Positions 6,821 to 15,266 are shown, numbered from the stretch's first letter. The stretch is DNA of 16,563 bases from JAWVZU01 sp033722075 (GCA_033722075.1 JAWVZU010000052.1:1-16563); one strand, 5' to 3'. Numbers and translations: made by a program. The notes: a model not told the origin generated them from the sequence alone.

Positions 6821-7048
6821 TCAATAGTGGGGTGGTGGCTCGTGTCCGTCCGGTGCATCCGCCAGCCGCTCGGCCATTTCACTGGTGCGCTCGGAGAGTG
6901 TCTTCACCCGTCGCTTCAGCGCGGTCAGCTCCTGCTCCTGGCGATAGACCGTGTCGCTGAGCTGTTCGATCGCCTGCTCCTGAAAAGCCAGGCGTGCCTC
7001 CAGGTCTTCGATACGGGCTGCCAGGCCCTCGTCGGTTCCCGCGCTCAT
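6821..7048 (-). CDS. slyX: SlyX family protein
   Basis: This is a 75-residue protein. It is almost wholly a coiled coil, with the heptad-like stretch RIEDLEARLAFQEQAIEQL and then DTVYRQEQELTALKRRV. It ends in the SlyX hallmark tail EPPPHY. The cellular role of SlyX is not established. The start ATG at 7048 overlaps the stop of the upstream EAL-domain gene as ATGA (7045-7048), so translation is probably coupled; a weak GAGG lies about ten bases upstream. A longer open frame in the same register continues upstream to 7624, but it runs antisense-free through the coding sequence of the EAL gene in a different frame and is not real. Confidence 0.9.
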   Translation of the reverse strand: MSAGTDEGLAARIEDLEARLAFQEQAIEQLSDTVYRQEQELTALKRRVKTLSERTSEMAERLADAPDGHEPPPHY

Positions 7049-8697
7049 GCGATGGGTACCTCGATCGATCCCTTCTCGAGTAGTTTCTCGAACGCCTCCG
7101 TATCGACCGGCTTGCTGTAGTAATAACCCTGGACTGCGTCGCAGCCATGCGCCTTCAGAAACTCCACGTGCGCGAGGCTCTCCGCACCCTCGGCCACGAC
7201 CTCGAGGCTGAGCCCCTTGGACAGTCCGATGATCGCCTTGGCCACCTCGGCCGTGTTGGTACTGGACTCGATGCCGTGAATGAACGCGCGATCGATCTTC
7301 AGCGTGGTGATGGGGAACCTCGTTAGGTAGCTCAGGCTGGAGTAGCCTGTGCCGAAGTCGTCGATGGAGATGTCGCAGCCCAGATCCCGGATGGCCCGCA
7401 ACTGTTCGACCGTTCGGTCGATATTCCTCACCAGCATGCTCTCGGTAATCTCCAGCTCCAGGAATTTCGGAGTCAGTCCCGACTTGGCCAGGGCGTCCGC
7501 GACACTCGAAACGAAGCGGCGGTCCGCAAGCTGACGCGATGCGACATTGACCGACAACTTGATTGCCGGCAATCCCTGGCGCTGCCACTCGGCGTTCTGC
7601 AGACAGGCCTGGTTCAGCACCCACAGGCCGATCGGATCAATCAGGCCGGTCTGCTCTGCCACCGGGATGAAGACGCCCGGCGATACATAATTGCCATCCG
7701 AATCGATCCAGCGCAGGAGTGCCTCGGCGCCTACGATCCGGCCAGTGCCGGCGTGGACCTTGGGCTGATACTGGAGAAGAAACTCGCCGGCGTCGATGGC
7801 GTGGTGAAGACGGTTTTCAATCTCGACCCGCTCCCGGGCATTGGAGTTCATCTCGGTCGAATAGAACTCGTAGCGGCTGCCGCCCTTGTCCTCGGCGTGC
7901 TCGAGCGCGCTCACGGCGAACTCACGAAGCTCTTCCGCATCGTTGCTGTCGACCGGGGAGATGCTGATTCCGATGTTGGCGTGACAGTGCACCGATCGAC
8001 CTTCGACCTCGAAAGGCGGCGCCATGGTCTTCAGCAGCTTGCGCGCGATGAGAACGGCATCCTCTGCTGCCGTGATCTGGGCAACCAGGGCGAGCCGGTC
8101 ATAGCGGTCGCGGGCCAGCGTGTCGCTTTGTCGCACGCAGTGTTGCAGGCGGTCCACGACGCGCCGAAGCAACTCGTCGCAGAAGCGGCTGCCGTACGCC
8201 GATCGGATGTCGCCGAAACGTTCGATGCCCAGCAGGACCAGGACGAGTGATTTTTCGACCCGTCCAGCGGCAATGATGCCCTGGCTGAGTCGGTCATCGA
8301 GCAGAGAATGGTCCGGAAGGCCGGTGACTTCGTCGATGTTGGTGTCGTGCGCATGAGCACCGAAGGTCCAGTGGACCAGCCAAAGCCGTTCCGATTCGGA
8401 GAGGGCCGCCGGAGAGGCGTGCAGCGTCGCCAGTTCGACATCACCGTCGGCCAGTTCCAGGTCCCCGGTCCATAGACTCTCGGTTCGCAGGGACTCGACC
8501 AGATCCGCTTCCGTACCCGGTTCGGCCACCTTGATCACCGAGCTCAAGGGCGCCCCCGCAATTTCGGCAGGCGTTGCGCCTACCAGCTTGCAGAAAGCGG
8601 CGCTGGCCCGTTGCACTCGGTACGCCTGGTCCACGACCAGCAATGGTTCATCGACCATTTCCAGGACGGCCTTGAGCAGGTGGGTATCCGTGTTCAC
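7045..8697 (-). CDS. PAS / degenerate GGDEF / EAL protein, probable c-di-GMP phosphodiesterase
   Basis: This 550-residue cytoplasmic protein has a PAS domain (about 8-110), a GGDEF domain (about 120-282) and an EAL domain (about 295-545). The GGDEF signature is lost: ARDRYDRLAL (195-204) stands where RxGGDEFxxL should be, so no cyclase activity is expected and the domain may be regulatory. The EAL domain keeps its catalytic set: E325-A-L, N384, E416, D446-D447 (IDDFGTG), K467 and E503 (VAEGAE). It should hydrolyse c-di-GMP to pGpG. No membrane segment is present, so the PAS domain senses a cytoplasmic signal, which is not identifiable here. The start is GTG at 8697 with AGGAGG six bases upstream. 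It is translationally coupled to slyX. Confidence 0.9.
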   Translation of the reverse strand: MNTDTHLLKAVLEMVDEPLLVVDQAYRVQRASAAFCKLVGATPAEIAGAPLSSVIKVAEPGTEADLVESLRTESLWTGDLELADGDVELATLHASPAALSESERLWLVHWTFGAHAHDTNIDEVTGLPDHSLLDDRLSQGIIAAGRVEKSLVLVLLGIERFGDIRSAYGSRFCDELLRRVVDRLQHCVRQSDTLARDRYDRLALVAQITAAEDAVLIARKLLKTMAPPFEVEGRSVHCHANIGISISPVDSNDAEELREFAVSALEHAEDKGGSRYEFYSTEMNSNARERVEIENRLHHAIDAGEFLLQYQPKVHAGTGRIVGAEALLRWIDSDGNYVSPGVFIPVAEQTGLIDPIGLWVLNQACLQNAEWQRQGLPAIKLSVNVASRQLADRRFVSSVADALAKSGLTPKFLELEITESMLVRNIDRTVEQLRAIRDLGCDISIDDFGTGYSSLSYLTRFPITTLKIDRAFIHGIESSTNTAEVAKAIIGLSKGLSLEVVAEGAESLAHVEFLKAHGCDAVQGYYYSKPVDTEAFEKLLEKGSIEVPIA

Positions 8698-8842
8698 GGT
8701 TGCCTCCTCAATCTGGATTCGACCTCGCTACTTTAACCCGAAGATCGGGCCCGGACGGAATTTGGATATCGACAGTCTGGTGTGGCAGAGCGCGACATGG
8801 CCGTGGCAGCCGCGCACTGGCAAGGGTTGCCGCTGCGGCGAT

Positions 8843-10291
8843 TCAGGTGCCGCAGAAGGTCTGATAGCCTCGGTCGCCGTCGGCCGGGGGATCCTGATAA
8901 CGCGAGGCTTCGGGTCCCGGATCATAGGGCGCGCGGAGAACGCCGAGAAACGGCTCAACACAGCTGCCGGCTCGGGATTGCGCGCAGTCGGCGAGTACCG
9001 CCTCGACGTGGTGGTTGCGGGGTATCACCGCCGGGTTGGTCTTGGCCATGAGGCGCTGTGCCGCCTCGATGCCGCCCTCCTGTCCGCTGACCCGTTTCCG
9101 CCATGCAGGAATCCAGTCCGTAAGTTCAGAAGCGGGGATTTCGTCTTCAGAATCCGCTGCTTGCGCGAGCTTCCTGAACGTATTTGTGTAATCGAGTTCG
9201 TGCGTTTTCATCAGTTCCAGCAGGTCGTCCACCAGTGCCTGGTCGCTGTCTGCAAAGTCGTCGATGCCGAGCTTGCGGCCCATCATCGAATACCAGCTGT
9301 GCCGAAACTTGTCTGCGAATGACTGCAGGATCGGATTGAGCCGGTCCGCGGCGGCCTTCGGATCCGGGTCGACCAGGGGCAGCAGGCACTCGGCCAGGCG
9401 GGCCATGTTCCATTGGGCAATCGCCGGTTGGTTGCCGAAGGCATAGCGTCCCAGCGTGTCGATGGAGCTGTATACGGTTGCCGGATCGAACGCATTCATC
9501 ATCGCGCAGGGACCGTAATCGATCGTCTGCCCCGACAGGGCGGTGTTGTCCGTGTTCATGACGCCGTGAATGAAACCGATGCGCATCCACTCGGTCACCA
9601 GCCTGACCTGTCGGTCCAGCACCTGTTCCAGGAGCCCGAGGAACCGATTCGGCCCGTTGTCCTGGAGCCCAGGATAGTGGCGTTCGATGGCGTAATCGGC
9701 AAGCGCCTGGACCTGCTCCTGCTGGTCCCGGGCGGCGAAATACTGCAGGGTGCCCACGCGCAGGTGGCTGGTCGCCACGCGGGTGACCACGGCACCGGGC
9801 TGTGCGGTCTGGCGCAGGACCGATTCCCCGGTCAGGACCACGGCCAGTGACCGGGCCGTTGGCACGCCCATCGCATGCAGGGCCTCGCTCATGATGTATT
9901 CGCGAACCGCCGGACCCAACCCGCAACGCCCGTCACCGCCGCGCGAGAACCGGGTTCGTCCCGATCCCTTCAGCTGGATGTCCTGAGCAATGCCGTTCGC
10001 GTCGGTCAGTTCCCCCAGCAGGTGCGCCCGCCCGTCGCCGAGTTGCGGCACGAAATGACCGAACTGGTGACCCGCATAGGCCAACGCGACCGGACTTGAG
10101 CCCGGGGCGGTCCGATTGCCCGAGAAGACCTCGGCCAGGTAGCCGGCATCCGCGTCGGGATCCAGCTCGATGCCCAGTTCGGCGGCAAGGGGTTCGTTCC
10201 AGAGCAGCAGCTTTGGATCGTCGACCGGCGTCGGCGCAACCGACTCGTAGAACGGTTCGCCGAGTTGCAAATAGGAGTTCGAAAAGTTCAT
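8843..10291 (-). CDS. selO: SelO (YdiU) family protein AMPylase, pseudokinase fold
   Basis: SelO enzymes transfer AMP from ATP to protein Ser, Thr or Tyr residues and act in redox homeostasis. The 482-residue length is normal for bacterial members. Visible motifs are AYAGHQFGHFVPQLGDGRAH (71-90), KGSGRTRFSRGGDGR (108-122, nucleotide-binding Lys and Arg), HGVMNTDN (242-249, metal and catalytic region) and DYGP (258-261, the DFG equivalent). The C-terminus is YQTFCGT followed by TGA; the Cys is the conserved residue of this tail. The gene lies 60 bp downstream of efpL, in the same direction with no visible terminator, so an efpL-selO transcript is plausible. The ribosome binding site before the ATG at 10291 is poor. 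Confidence 0.95.
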   Translation of the reverse strand: MNFSNSYLQLGEPFYESVAPTPVDDPKLLLWNEPLAAELGIELDPDADAGYLAEVFSGNRTAPGSSPVALAYAGHQFGHFVPQLGDGRAHLLGELTDANGIAQDIQLKGSGRTRFSRGGDGRCGLGPAVREYIMSEALHAMGVPTARSLAVVLTGESVLRQTAQPGAVVTRVATSHLRVGTLQYFAARDQQEQVQALADYAIERHYPGLQDNGPNRFLGLLEQVLDRQVRLVTEWMRIGFIHGVMNTDNTALSGQTIDYGPCAMMNAFDPATVYSSIDTLGRYAFGNQPAIAQWNMARLAECLLPLVDPDPKAAADRLNPILQSFADKFRHSWYSMMGRKLGIDDFADSDQALVDDLLELMKTHELDYTNTFRKLAQAADSEDEIPASELTDWIPAWRKRVSGQEGGIEAAQRLMAKTNPAVIPRNHHVEAVLADCAQSRAGSCVEPFLGVLRAPYDPGPEASRYQDPPADGDRGYQTFCGT

Positions 10292-10351
10292 GGAACAAAG
10301 AAATGGGGGGCAACCGGCGAATTTGCCAGTCGAGAGGGCTGGCGGTGGCCG

Positions 10352-10912
10352 TCAGGCGCGTCCCGCAAACTCCCCGCTTTCGGTATTGATTCTGATCCGG
10401 TCGCCGGTACTGATGTACTCGGGGACCTGCACTTCCAGCCCCTCGGCAACCGTCGCCGGCTTGGTTCGCTTCGTCGCCGTGGCGCCCTTGATCGAGGGCG
10501 CCGTCTCCAGGACCGGCATCTCGACGGTGGTGGGCAATTGAATGCCCACGGGCCGGTCGTCGATGATCATGACCTGCACTTCGAGACCCTCGCTCAAATA
10601 GGGCAGTTCCGCGGCGATGTCGTCCTCCACGAATCCGTGCTGGCTGTAGTCTTCGCTGTCCATGAAAACATGCAGCTCGCCATCGAAATACGAGTAGGTT
10701 GCCGGACGCCTGATGAACTCCGCTTCCTCCAGCACGTCCTCGCCCTTGAACGTATGGTCGATGTTCTGCCCGGTCTGCACGTCCTGCAGGCGCATCTTGT
10801 AGAGCGTATTGCTGCCGCGGGACGAGGGCAGCTGCACCTGCAGATTGCGGACGGCGCATACCTGGCCCCGGAACTTGACGATTGCACCTTTCTTGATGTC
10901 GCTGGCTTTCAT
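10352..10912 (-). CDS. yeiP: Elongation factor P-like protein EfpL (YeiP)
   Basis: This 186-residue EF-P paralogue has three beta-barrel domains: an N-terminal KOW-like domain (1-65), an OB domain (66-128) and a C-terminal OB domain (129-186) with the family ending TGDRIRINTESGEF. The tip loop that reaches the peptidyl transferase centre reads LPSSRGSNTLY, with Arg at position 32. The EF-P subfamily has a modified Lys in a shorter loop here, so this matches the EfpL subgroup. EfpL helps ribosomes past proline-rich and related stalling motifs. The gene lies between a lipoprotein gene (32 bp upstream) and selO (60 bp downstream), all on the minus strand. Confidence 0.93.
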   Translation of the reverse strand: MKASDIKKGAIVKFRGQVCAVRNLQVQLPSSRGSNTLYKMRLQDVQTGQNIDHTFKGEDVLEEAEFIRRPATYSYFDGELHVFMDSEDYSQHGFVEDDIAAELPYLSEGLEVQVMIIDDRPVGIQLPTTVEMPVLETAPSIKGATATKRTKPATVAEGLEVQVPEYISTGDRIRINTESGEFAGRA

Positions 10913-10944
10913 GGCACGCGGATTCTACGGGATCCTCGCCGGAA

Positions 10945-11283
10945 TCAGTAGATGATCTCGACGAACTTCTCGACAAAGATGGCGTGGGCCTCATGCTCCG
11001 CCGTCCCGCTTGCATAGCCCGTGGCCCCGACAGGACCCACCAACACACCGTTGGCCCCGAGTTTGCCCGCCTGCCGCCGCAGGGCCGCATGTTGCTCGGC
11101 AACCGGCAGGTTTGGCGGCGCCGCTATGGCCGCGATCAGCTCGTAGTGGCGATCTGGCGGCTGATGGTAGATCTCGACCAGGGCCGGGTTGATCTTCTGA
11201 CGGGTATCGCCCAGCAGGACGGCCGTCTCGGAAGCACAACCGCAGACCGAGGCGAGCACGATCAGAACCCAGAAGGATCTCAT
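10945..11283 (-). CDS. Small putative lipoprotein
   Basis: The 112-residue product begins MRSFWVLIVLASVCGCASET, a short signal peptide ending in VCGC. This is a plausible lipobox with lipidated C16, though -2 Cys is unusual. The mature part contains KLGANGVLVGPVG (about 73-85), the LGANGV pattern of small DUF4156/YbjQ-like envelope proteins. I assign no function. GGGGA six bases before the ATG supports the start. It lies 32 bp upstream of efpL and may share a transcript with it. Confidence 0.75.
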   Translation of the reverse strand: MRSFWVLIVLASVCGCASETAVLLGDTRQKINPALVEIYHQPPDRHYELIAAIAAPPNLPVAEQHAALRRQAGKLGANGVLVGPVGATGYASGTAEHEAHAIFVEKFVEIIY

Positions 11284-11436
11284 GCTGTTTCCCCGTGCTT
11301 GTGTGCAAGCCGGCAGGTCCTTCCCGGACTGTGGCGCCGACCTTCCCTGGAGATTAGCGCAAGACCGTGACTTCTGGCCTAGCTGAAGTGTTGCAGAAAT
11401 CGATGACTGGGCCGGACTGCTCTGACCAACCTTCGA
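11284..11436. other. Intergenic gap with no recognised feature
   Basis: These 153 bp lie between the DUF3617 stop and the lipoprotein start. I see no coding frame with family similarity, no strong hairpin with a T run and no clear promoter hexamers. The promoter of the lipoprotein-efpL-selO group is presumably here. Confidence 0.4.
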
Positions 11437-11853
11437 TCAGCAGTCGCCGATCCGCTCCGACGTCCAGTCCATCTTCATCTGCATCTGCATGCCGCCGGCA
11501 TTCATGTCCATGGTCATCTCGCCGTTTCCGCTGTCGCCGTCAGACTCGAAACGGCCCCGTACCAGCGCATCGGTACCGTCCATGTTGCATTCCATGATGA
11601 AGTTGAGCTCGTTGCCGTCGACTTCGTTCCTGGTGAGCTCGCACCCCTCGGAGTCCTCCATCATGCGCGCCGGATCAAAGCTGTCTTCCTCGACGCATTC
11701 TTCCGTGGTGCGCGTGTTGACGCCGCCACCGAAGGGGCTGGTCATGTTCATGGTGGTCTTCCAGAGGCCGGGCTTGAACGGCAGTTCTTCGGCCTGAGCG
11801 GTTGCCGCGAATGCAAAAGGAACGCACAAGGCGGCGAGTTTGAGAAATCGCAT
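11437..11853 (-). CDS. DUF3617 family secreted protein
   Basis: This 138-residue protein carries a clear signal peptide (MRFLKLAALCVPFAFAATAQA, cleavage before EELPFKPG) and is probably periplasmic. The pattern PGLWKTTMNM just after cleavage, the CVEED segment and the final Cys fit DUF3617, whose function is unknown. Four cysteines in the mature part (53, 70, 89, 138) could form two disulfides. The C-terminal third is strikingly methionine-rich, with MQMQMKM near 123-129. GGAG seven bases before the ATG supports the start. It is divergent from the FG-GAP propeller gene. Confidence 0.82.
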   Translation of the reverse strand: MRFLKLAALCVPFAFAATAQAEELPFKPGLWKTTMNMTSPFGGGVNTRTTEECVEEDSFDPARMMEDSEGCELTRNEVDGNELNFIMECNMDGTDALVRGRFESDGDSGNGEMTMDMNAGGMQMQMKMDWTSERIGDC

Positions 11854-11959
11854 CGAGTCACTCCGTTTCTTTCCGAAACCCGGAGCATACCGGGGCGGCC
11901 GGACTCAGGGCAATTTGTGTATTATCTGAGGCAGGAACAGCACCCAGGGGGGTATGGCC

Positions 11960-14634
11960 TTGACACGCAAGCGCACACTTTCGCTCGCCATCCATTTGGC
12001 GATCAGCACGGCCCTGGTCGCACCGGCGGCGGCCCAGGAGCGTACGATCCAGCTGTCGGACGTTGGGGGCGCCGAGCGGGGCTTTCGCATCGACGGGGTT
12101 GATGCGAACGACCAAACTGCAATCTCTGTGAGTGGTGCGGGCGACGTCAACGGCGACGGGATCGGGGATGTCATCGTCGGTGCGTGGTTTGCCGATCCGG
12201 GCGGGGCGAGCGACGCGGGCGAATCGTACGTGGTGTTCGGTAAGACGGACGGAACGCCCGTCGACCTGGCCACCATCGACGGCGGCGGCGGTTTCGGATC
12301 GACGGCGTGGATGCCGGAGATCAATCGGGCTTCTGGGTTTCCGGCGGCTTTGATGTAAACGGCGACGGATTGGACGATCTGGTCGTCGGCGCGGTGGCAG
12401 GCGATCCCGGCGGCAGATTCAATGCCGGCGAAACCTACGTCGTATTCGGCAAGGCCGACAGTGCCCCGGTCGATCTTGCCGCGCTTGGCGACGGTGGATT
12501 TCAGATCAACGGGGTTGTTTCCCGCGACTACTCGGGGCGATCGGTCGCCAGTGTGGGTGACGTAGACGGCGACGGGCTCGACGATGTTCTCGTCGGCGCC
12601 AACGGAGCCGACGGTTACAGCTCGTGTTTCGGGTACTGTCGCGGAGCGGCGTTTGTGGTCTTTGGCAAGACCGACACGAACCCCGTCGAACTCGGCAGCC
12701 TCGGCATGGGTGGATTCCGCATCAACGGGGCCTCCGCGAGCGACGAGGCGGGTATCGAAGTGTCGAGCGTCGGAGACGTCAACGGTGATGGTCGGGCAGA
12801 CCTGCTGCTCGTTGCCCAGCGAGCTGACCCGGGTGGCAGGGTCGACGCAGGCGAGGCCTATGTCGTGTTCGGCAAAGCCGATACCACAACCATCGATTTA
12901 GCCATGATCGATTCGGGGGGCGGGTTCCGGATCAGCGGCATCGATTCCATGGATTTGATGGGTGCCGTCGGCGAAGCGGGTGATGTCAACGGTGACGGTC
13001 TGGATGATGTGATTGTCGGTGCGCGGAGTGCCGATCCGTATGGTCGCACCAACGCCGGTGAAGCCTACGTCGTGTTCGGCAAGGCCGACTCCACGGCGGT
13101 CGAACTCGCAGCGCTCGGCACCAGCGGTTTCACGATCAACGGCGTCGAGGGTTTGGCCGGAACTTCGGTCAGCGGCGGCGTCGACTTCAACGGAGATGGG
13201 CTCGATGACCTGTTGGTCGGGGCACCGACCGCTTCTTCGGTCGGTGAGGTCTATGTCATCTTCGGAAAGACGGATACGGCGCCGATCGATGTGGCCAGCC
13301 TTGGCACAGCGGGCATTCGTTTCCAGGGTATCGATGCGTCCGATCAGGCCGGTTTCCGGGTGTCCGGTGCCGGTGACATCGACAAGGACGGCTTCGGCGA
13401 CATCATCATCGGGGCTCGCCTTGCAGACCCTGGCGGGGCTACCGATGCCGGCGAAGCGTATGTGGTCATGGGCCGAGACATTGCCTTCGAGTTCTCTGTG
13501 CCCCCACCAGCTTCATTGGCGGCCGGCGATCGTTTCGGCGGTGCCGTCGCTGCGGACGGCAGCCTGCTTGCAGTCGGGCTGCCCAATGCAGACGGTGCGA
13601 CCGTCGATTCCGGGCAGGTCGTCATCTACCGAACCCAGGGCACGACATTGATCGAGGAACAGGTCATCGACGTGCCCGCCGGCTTTTCCGCCACGAACTT
13701 CGGCGCTGCCCTTGCCCTGGAGGGCAATCAACTGGTCGTGGGTGCGCCGGGAACGCCGCCCGTCGCCGCCAAGGGAACGGCGCTGCAGGCGGCGATCTTC
13801 GAACGCGCCAACAACGGACAATGGACAATCAAGTCCACCCTGATGCCGATGAACGGCAATGCCGGAGACGAGTTCGGTGCGTCGGTCGACATCGATGGTG
13901 GGACGATCGTGGTCGGCGCACCGGGAGATGCGGAGAACGTCGATTCCGGTGCGGCCTACGTCTACGCGAGCGCAAACCAGGCGGAGCTCATGCCGATGCG
14001 CAAGATCAAGCCGACGGGCGGCGCGTCCGGTGAGCGCTTTGGTGCTGCCGTCGCCACAGACGATGGCAAGCTCGCCGTCGGCGCGCCCAACTCGCAAATC
14101 AACGCGGTGGTTGCCGGCAGTGTGCGGATCTTCGACCAGATCCAGGGCAACCTGACGGAGGTCCAGTCGCTGAACGGCATGGCGCCCGAGGCCGGAGACG
14201 GCTTTGGAACCGCTGTCGATCTCGAGGCGGGCGCGCTCGTGGTGGGATCTCCCGGTGAAGACGGGGGCGGGGCTGACAATGCGGACCGTGGCGCGACCTA
14301 TGTCTTCGATCCCCAGTCCCTGGTTCAGCGCAGCCGCCTGGAAATGGAAAATGACGGCGCGCGCATGGGCCAGTCAGTCAGCGTCAATGCAACTTCGGTC
14401 GCCACCGGTGCCCCGGGGTTGTCGAGCGGCGCCGGTGGTGCGTTCCTGTTCAGCGTGGGCAATCTCAGCCTGACCCAGCAGACCGAGGCCGTAGGAGGAC
14501 AAAGAGCGCTCGGCGCGGCCGTGGCCCTTGCCGGGGACGCCCTGGCGATCGGTGCGCCGGAAAGCGACAGCGAAGCCGGCGCGGCGCGGCTCCAGCGCAG
14601 TCCGACGCTGGTCTACCGGAGCGGGTTCGAATAG
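11960..14634 (+). CDS. Secreted double FG-GAP beta-propeller protein, interrupted by a frameshift near 12295
   Basis: Two open frames (11954-12358 and 12307-14634) join into one protein of about 890 residues if one base is restored near 12295. A signal peptide (ending APAAAQ) is followed by seven integrin-like blades, each with a calcium-binding loop of the type DVNGDGxDD, at nt 12143, 12352, 12559, 12775, 12982, 13183 and 13375. Seven more blades of the GDxFGxxV...VVGAP type without calcium loops follow, from about 13520 to 14590. The protein ends LVYRSGFE. It is likely an exported calcium-binding adhesion or surface protein, but the ligand is unknown. AGGGGGG at 11946-11952 is one base from the ATG at 11954 and seven from an in-frame TTG at 11960, which I prefer. 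As given, the reading frame is broken, so it may be a pseudogene or contain a sequencing error. Confidence 0.82.
12143..13392 (+). repeat. Seven degenerate tandem repeats encoding calcium-loop FG-GAP blades
   Basis: The calcium-loop codons (GAC-GTC-AAC-GGC-GAC-GG type) recur at 12143, 12352, 12559, 12775, 12982, 13183 and 13375. The intervals are 209, 207, 216, 207, 201 and 192 bases. All are multiples of three except the first, which is one short of 210. Conserved blocks encoding AGE(A/T)YVVFGK recur between the loops. Confidence 0.8.
12291..12298 (+). other. Site of apparent one-base deletion
   Basis: The DNA reads GGTTTCGGATC where sibling repeats read GG(G/A)TTCCG(G/C)ATC, coding GF(R)I. 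Adding one C restores GGGGFRIDGVDAGDQSG in frame with the downstream ORF. Confidence 0.75.
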
Positions 14635-14644
14635 CGCTGAACGA

Positions 14645-14671
14645 AAAACGCCCCGGATTCCGGGGCGTTTT
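14645..14671. terminator. Bidirectional rho-independent terminator
   Basis: AAAACGCCCCGG (14645-14656) and CCGGGGCGTTTT (14660-14671) form a perfect 12-bp stem with a 3-nt loop, flanked by A and T runs. It lies between the convergent propeller gene (stop 14634) and the peroxiredoxin gene (stop 14697). Confidence 0.92.
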
Positions 14672-14696
14672 CGTGTGCCTGGTCAGTGCCTTGGGC

Positions 14697-15266
14697 TCAG
14701 CCGACGAAGGCTGCCCGCTCCGGCTTCTCTTCCGGTGCTTCTTCGCCCTTCATCCAGGCCAGCATGGTGTCGGCGTCGGACACCTCGAACGGATCGGTCG
14801 GACAGTTGTCGCCGAAATCCGGCTCGATGAACATCTTCTCGATCTCGCCGTCATTGACCAGCATCGAGTAGCGCCAGGAGCGCATGCCGAAGCCCAGGTT
14901 GTCCTTGTTGACCAGCATGCCCATCTTGCGGGTGAACTCGCCGCTGCCGTCCGGCAGCATCTTCACGTTCTTGGCCTCGATGTGCTTGGACCACTGGAAC
15001 ATGACGAAGGCATCGTTGACCGAGAGGCAGTAGATGTCGTCCACACCCAGGGCCTTGAACTCGTCGTAGAGCTCTTCGTAGCGGGGCAGGTGCGTGGATG
15101 AGCAGGTCGGCGTGAAGGCGCCGGGAAGCGCGAAGACGATGACCTTGCGGCCCTTGAAAATGTCGTCGGTGGAAGTGTCCTGCCACTTGAACGGGTTGGG
15201 GCCGCCGACGGACTCGTCGCGAACCCGGGTCTTGAACACAACTTGCGGTACATGATTTGGAATCAT
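14697..15266 (-). CDS. Peroxiredoxin, Prx5 subfamily
   Basis: This 189-residue protein reduces hydrogen peroxide and organic hydroperoxides in the cytoplasm. The active-site block PGAFTPTCSSTHLPRYEE (48-65) holds the peroxidatic C55. R132 in the SWRYSM segment is the conserved catalytic Arg. DNCPTDPFEVSDADTML (153-169), with C155, is typical of the Prx5 domain in peroxiredoxin-glutaredoxin hybrids. Here there is no C-terminal glutaredoxin domain, only a short charged tail (GEEAPEEKPERAAFVG), so a separate glutaredoxin or thioredoxin would be the reductant. GGAG eight bases before the ATG supports the start. It is divergent from the DUF885 gene. No clear OxyR or Fur site is seen upstream. Confidence 0.93.
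   Translation of the reverse strand: MIPNHVPQVVFKTRVRDESVGGPNPFKWQDTSTDDIFKGRKVIVFALPGAFTPTCSSTHLPRYEELYDEFKALGVDDIYCLSVNDAFVMFQWSKHIEAKNVKMLPDGSGEFTRKMGMLVNKDNLGFGMRSWRYSMLVNDGEIEKMFIEPDFGDNCPTDPFEVSDADTMLAWMKGEEAPEEKPERAAFVG

Noticed and set aside
8843..8851. Possible selenocysteine at the TGA after the SelO tail FCGT
   Set aside because: The TGA falls where eukaryotic SelO has Sec (CxxU), but bacterial SelO proteins normally stop here. The sequence after it shows only a trivial 4-bp stem, not a convincing bacterial SECIS.
9933..11102. A 389-codon minus-strand open frame crossing selO, efpL and the lipoprotein gene
   Set aside because: It lies in another frame of three genes with solid family evidence, and its sequence is low-complexity and Arg-rich.
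12291..12298. Programmed ribosomal frameshifting at the propeller gene break
   Set aside because: There is no slippery heptamer, internal Shine-Dalgarno sequence or obvious downstream pseudoknot; a simple base deletion explains the spacing.
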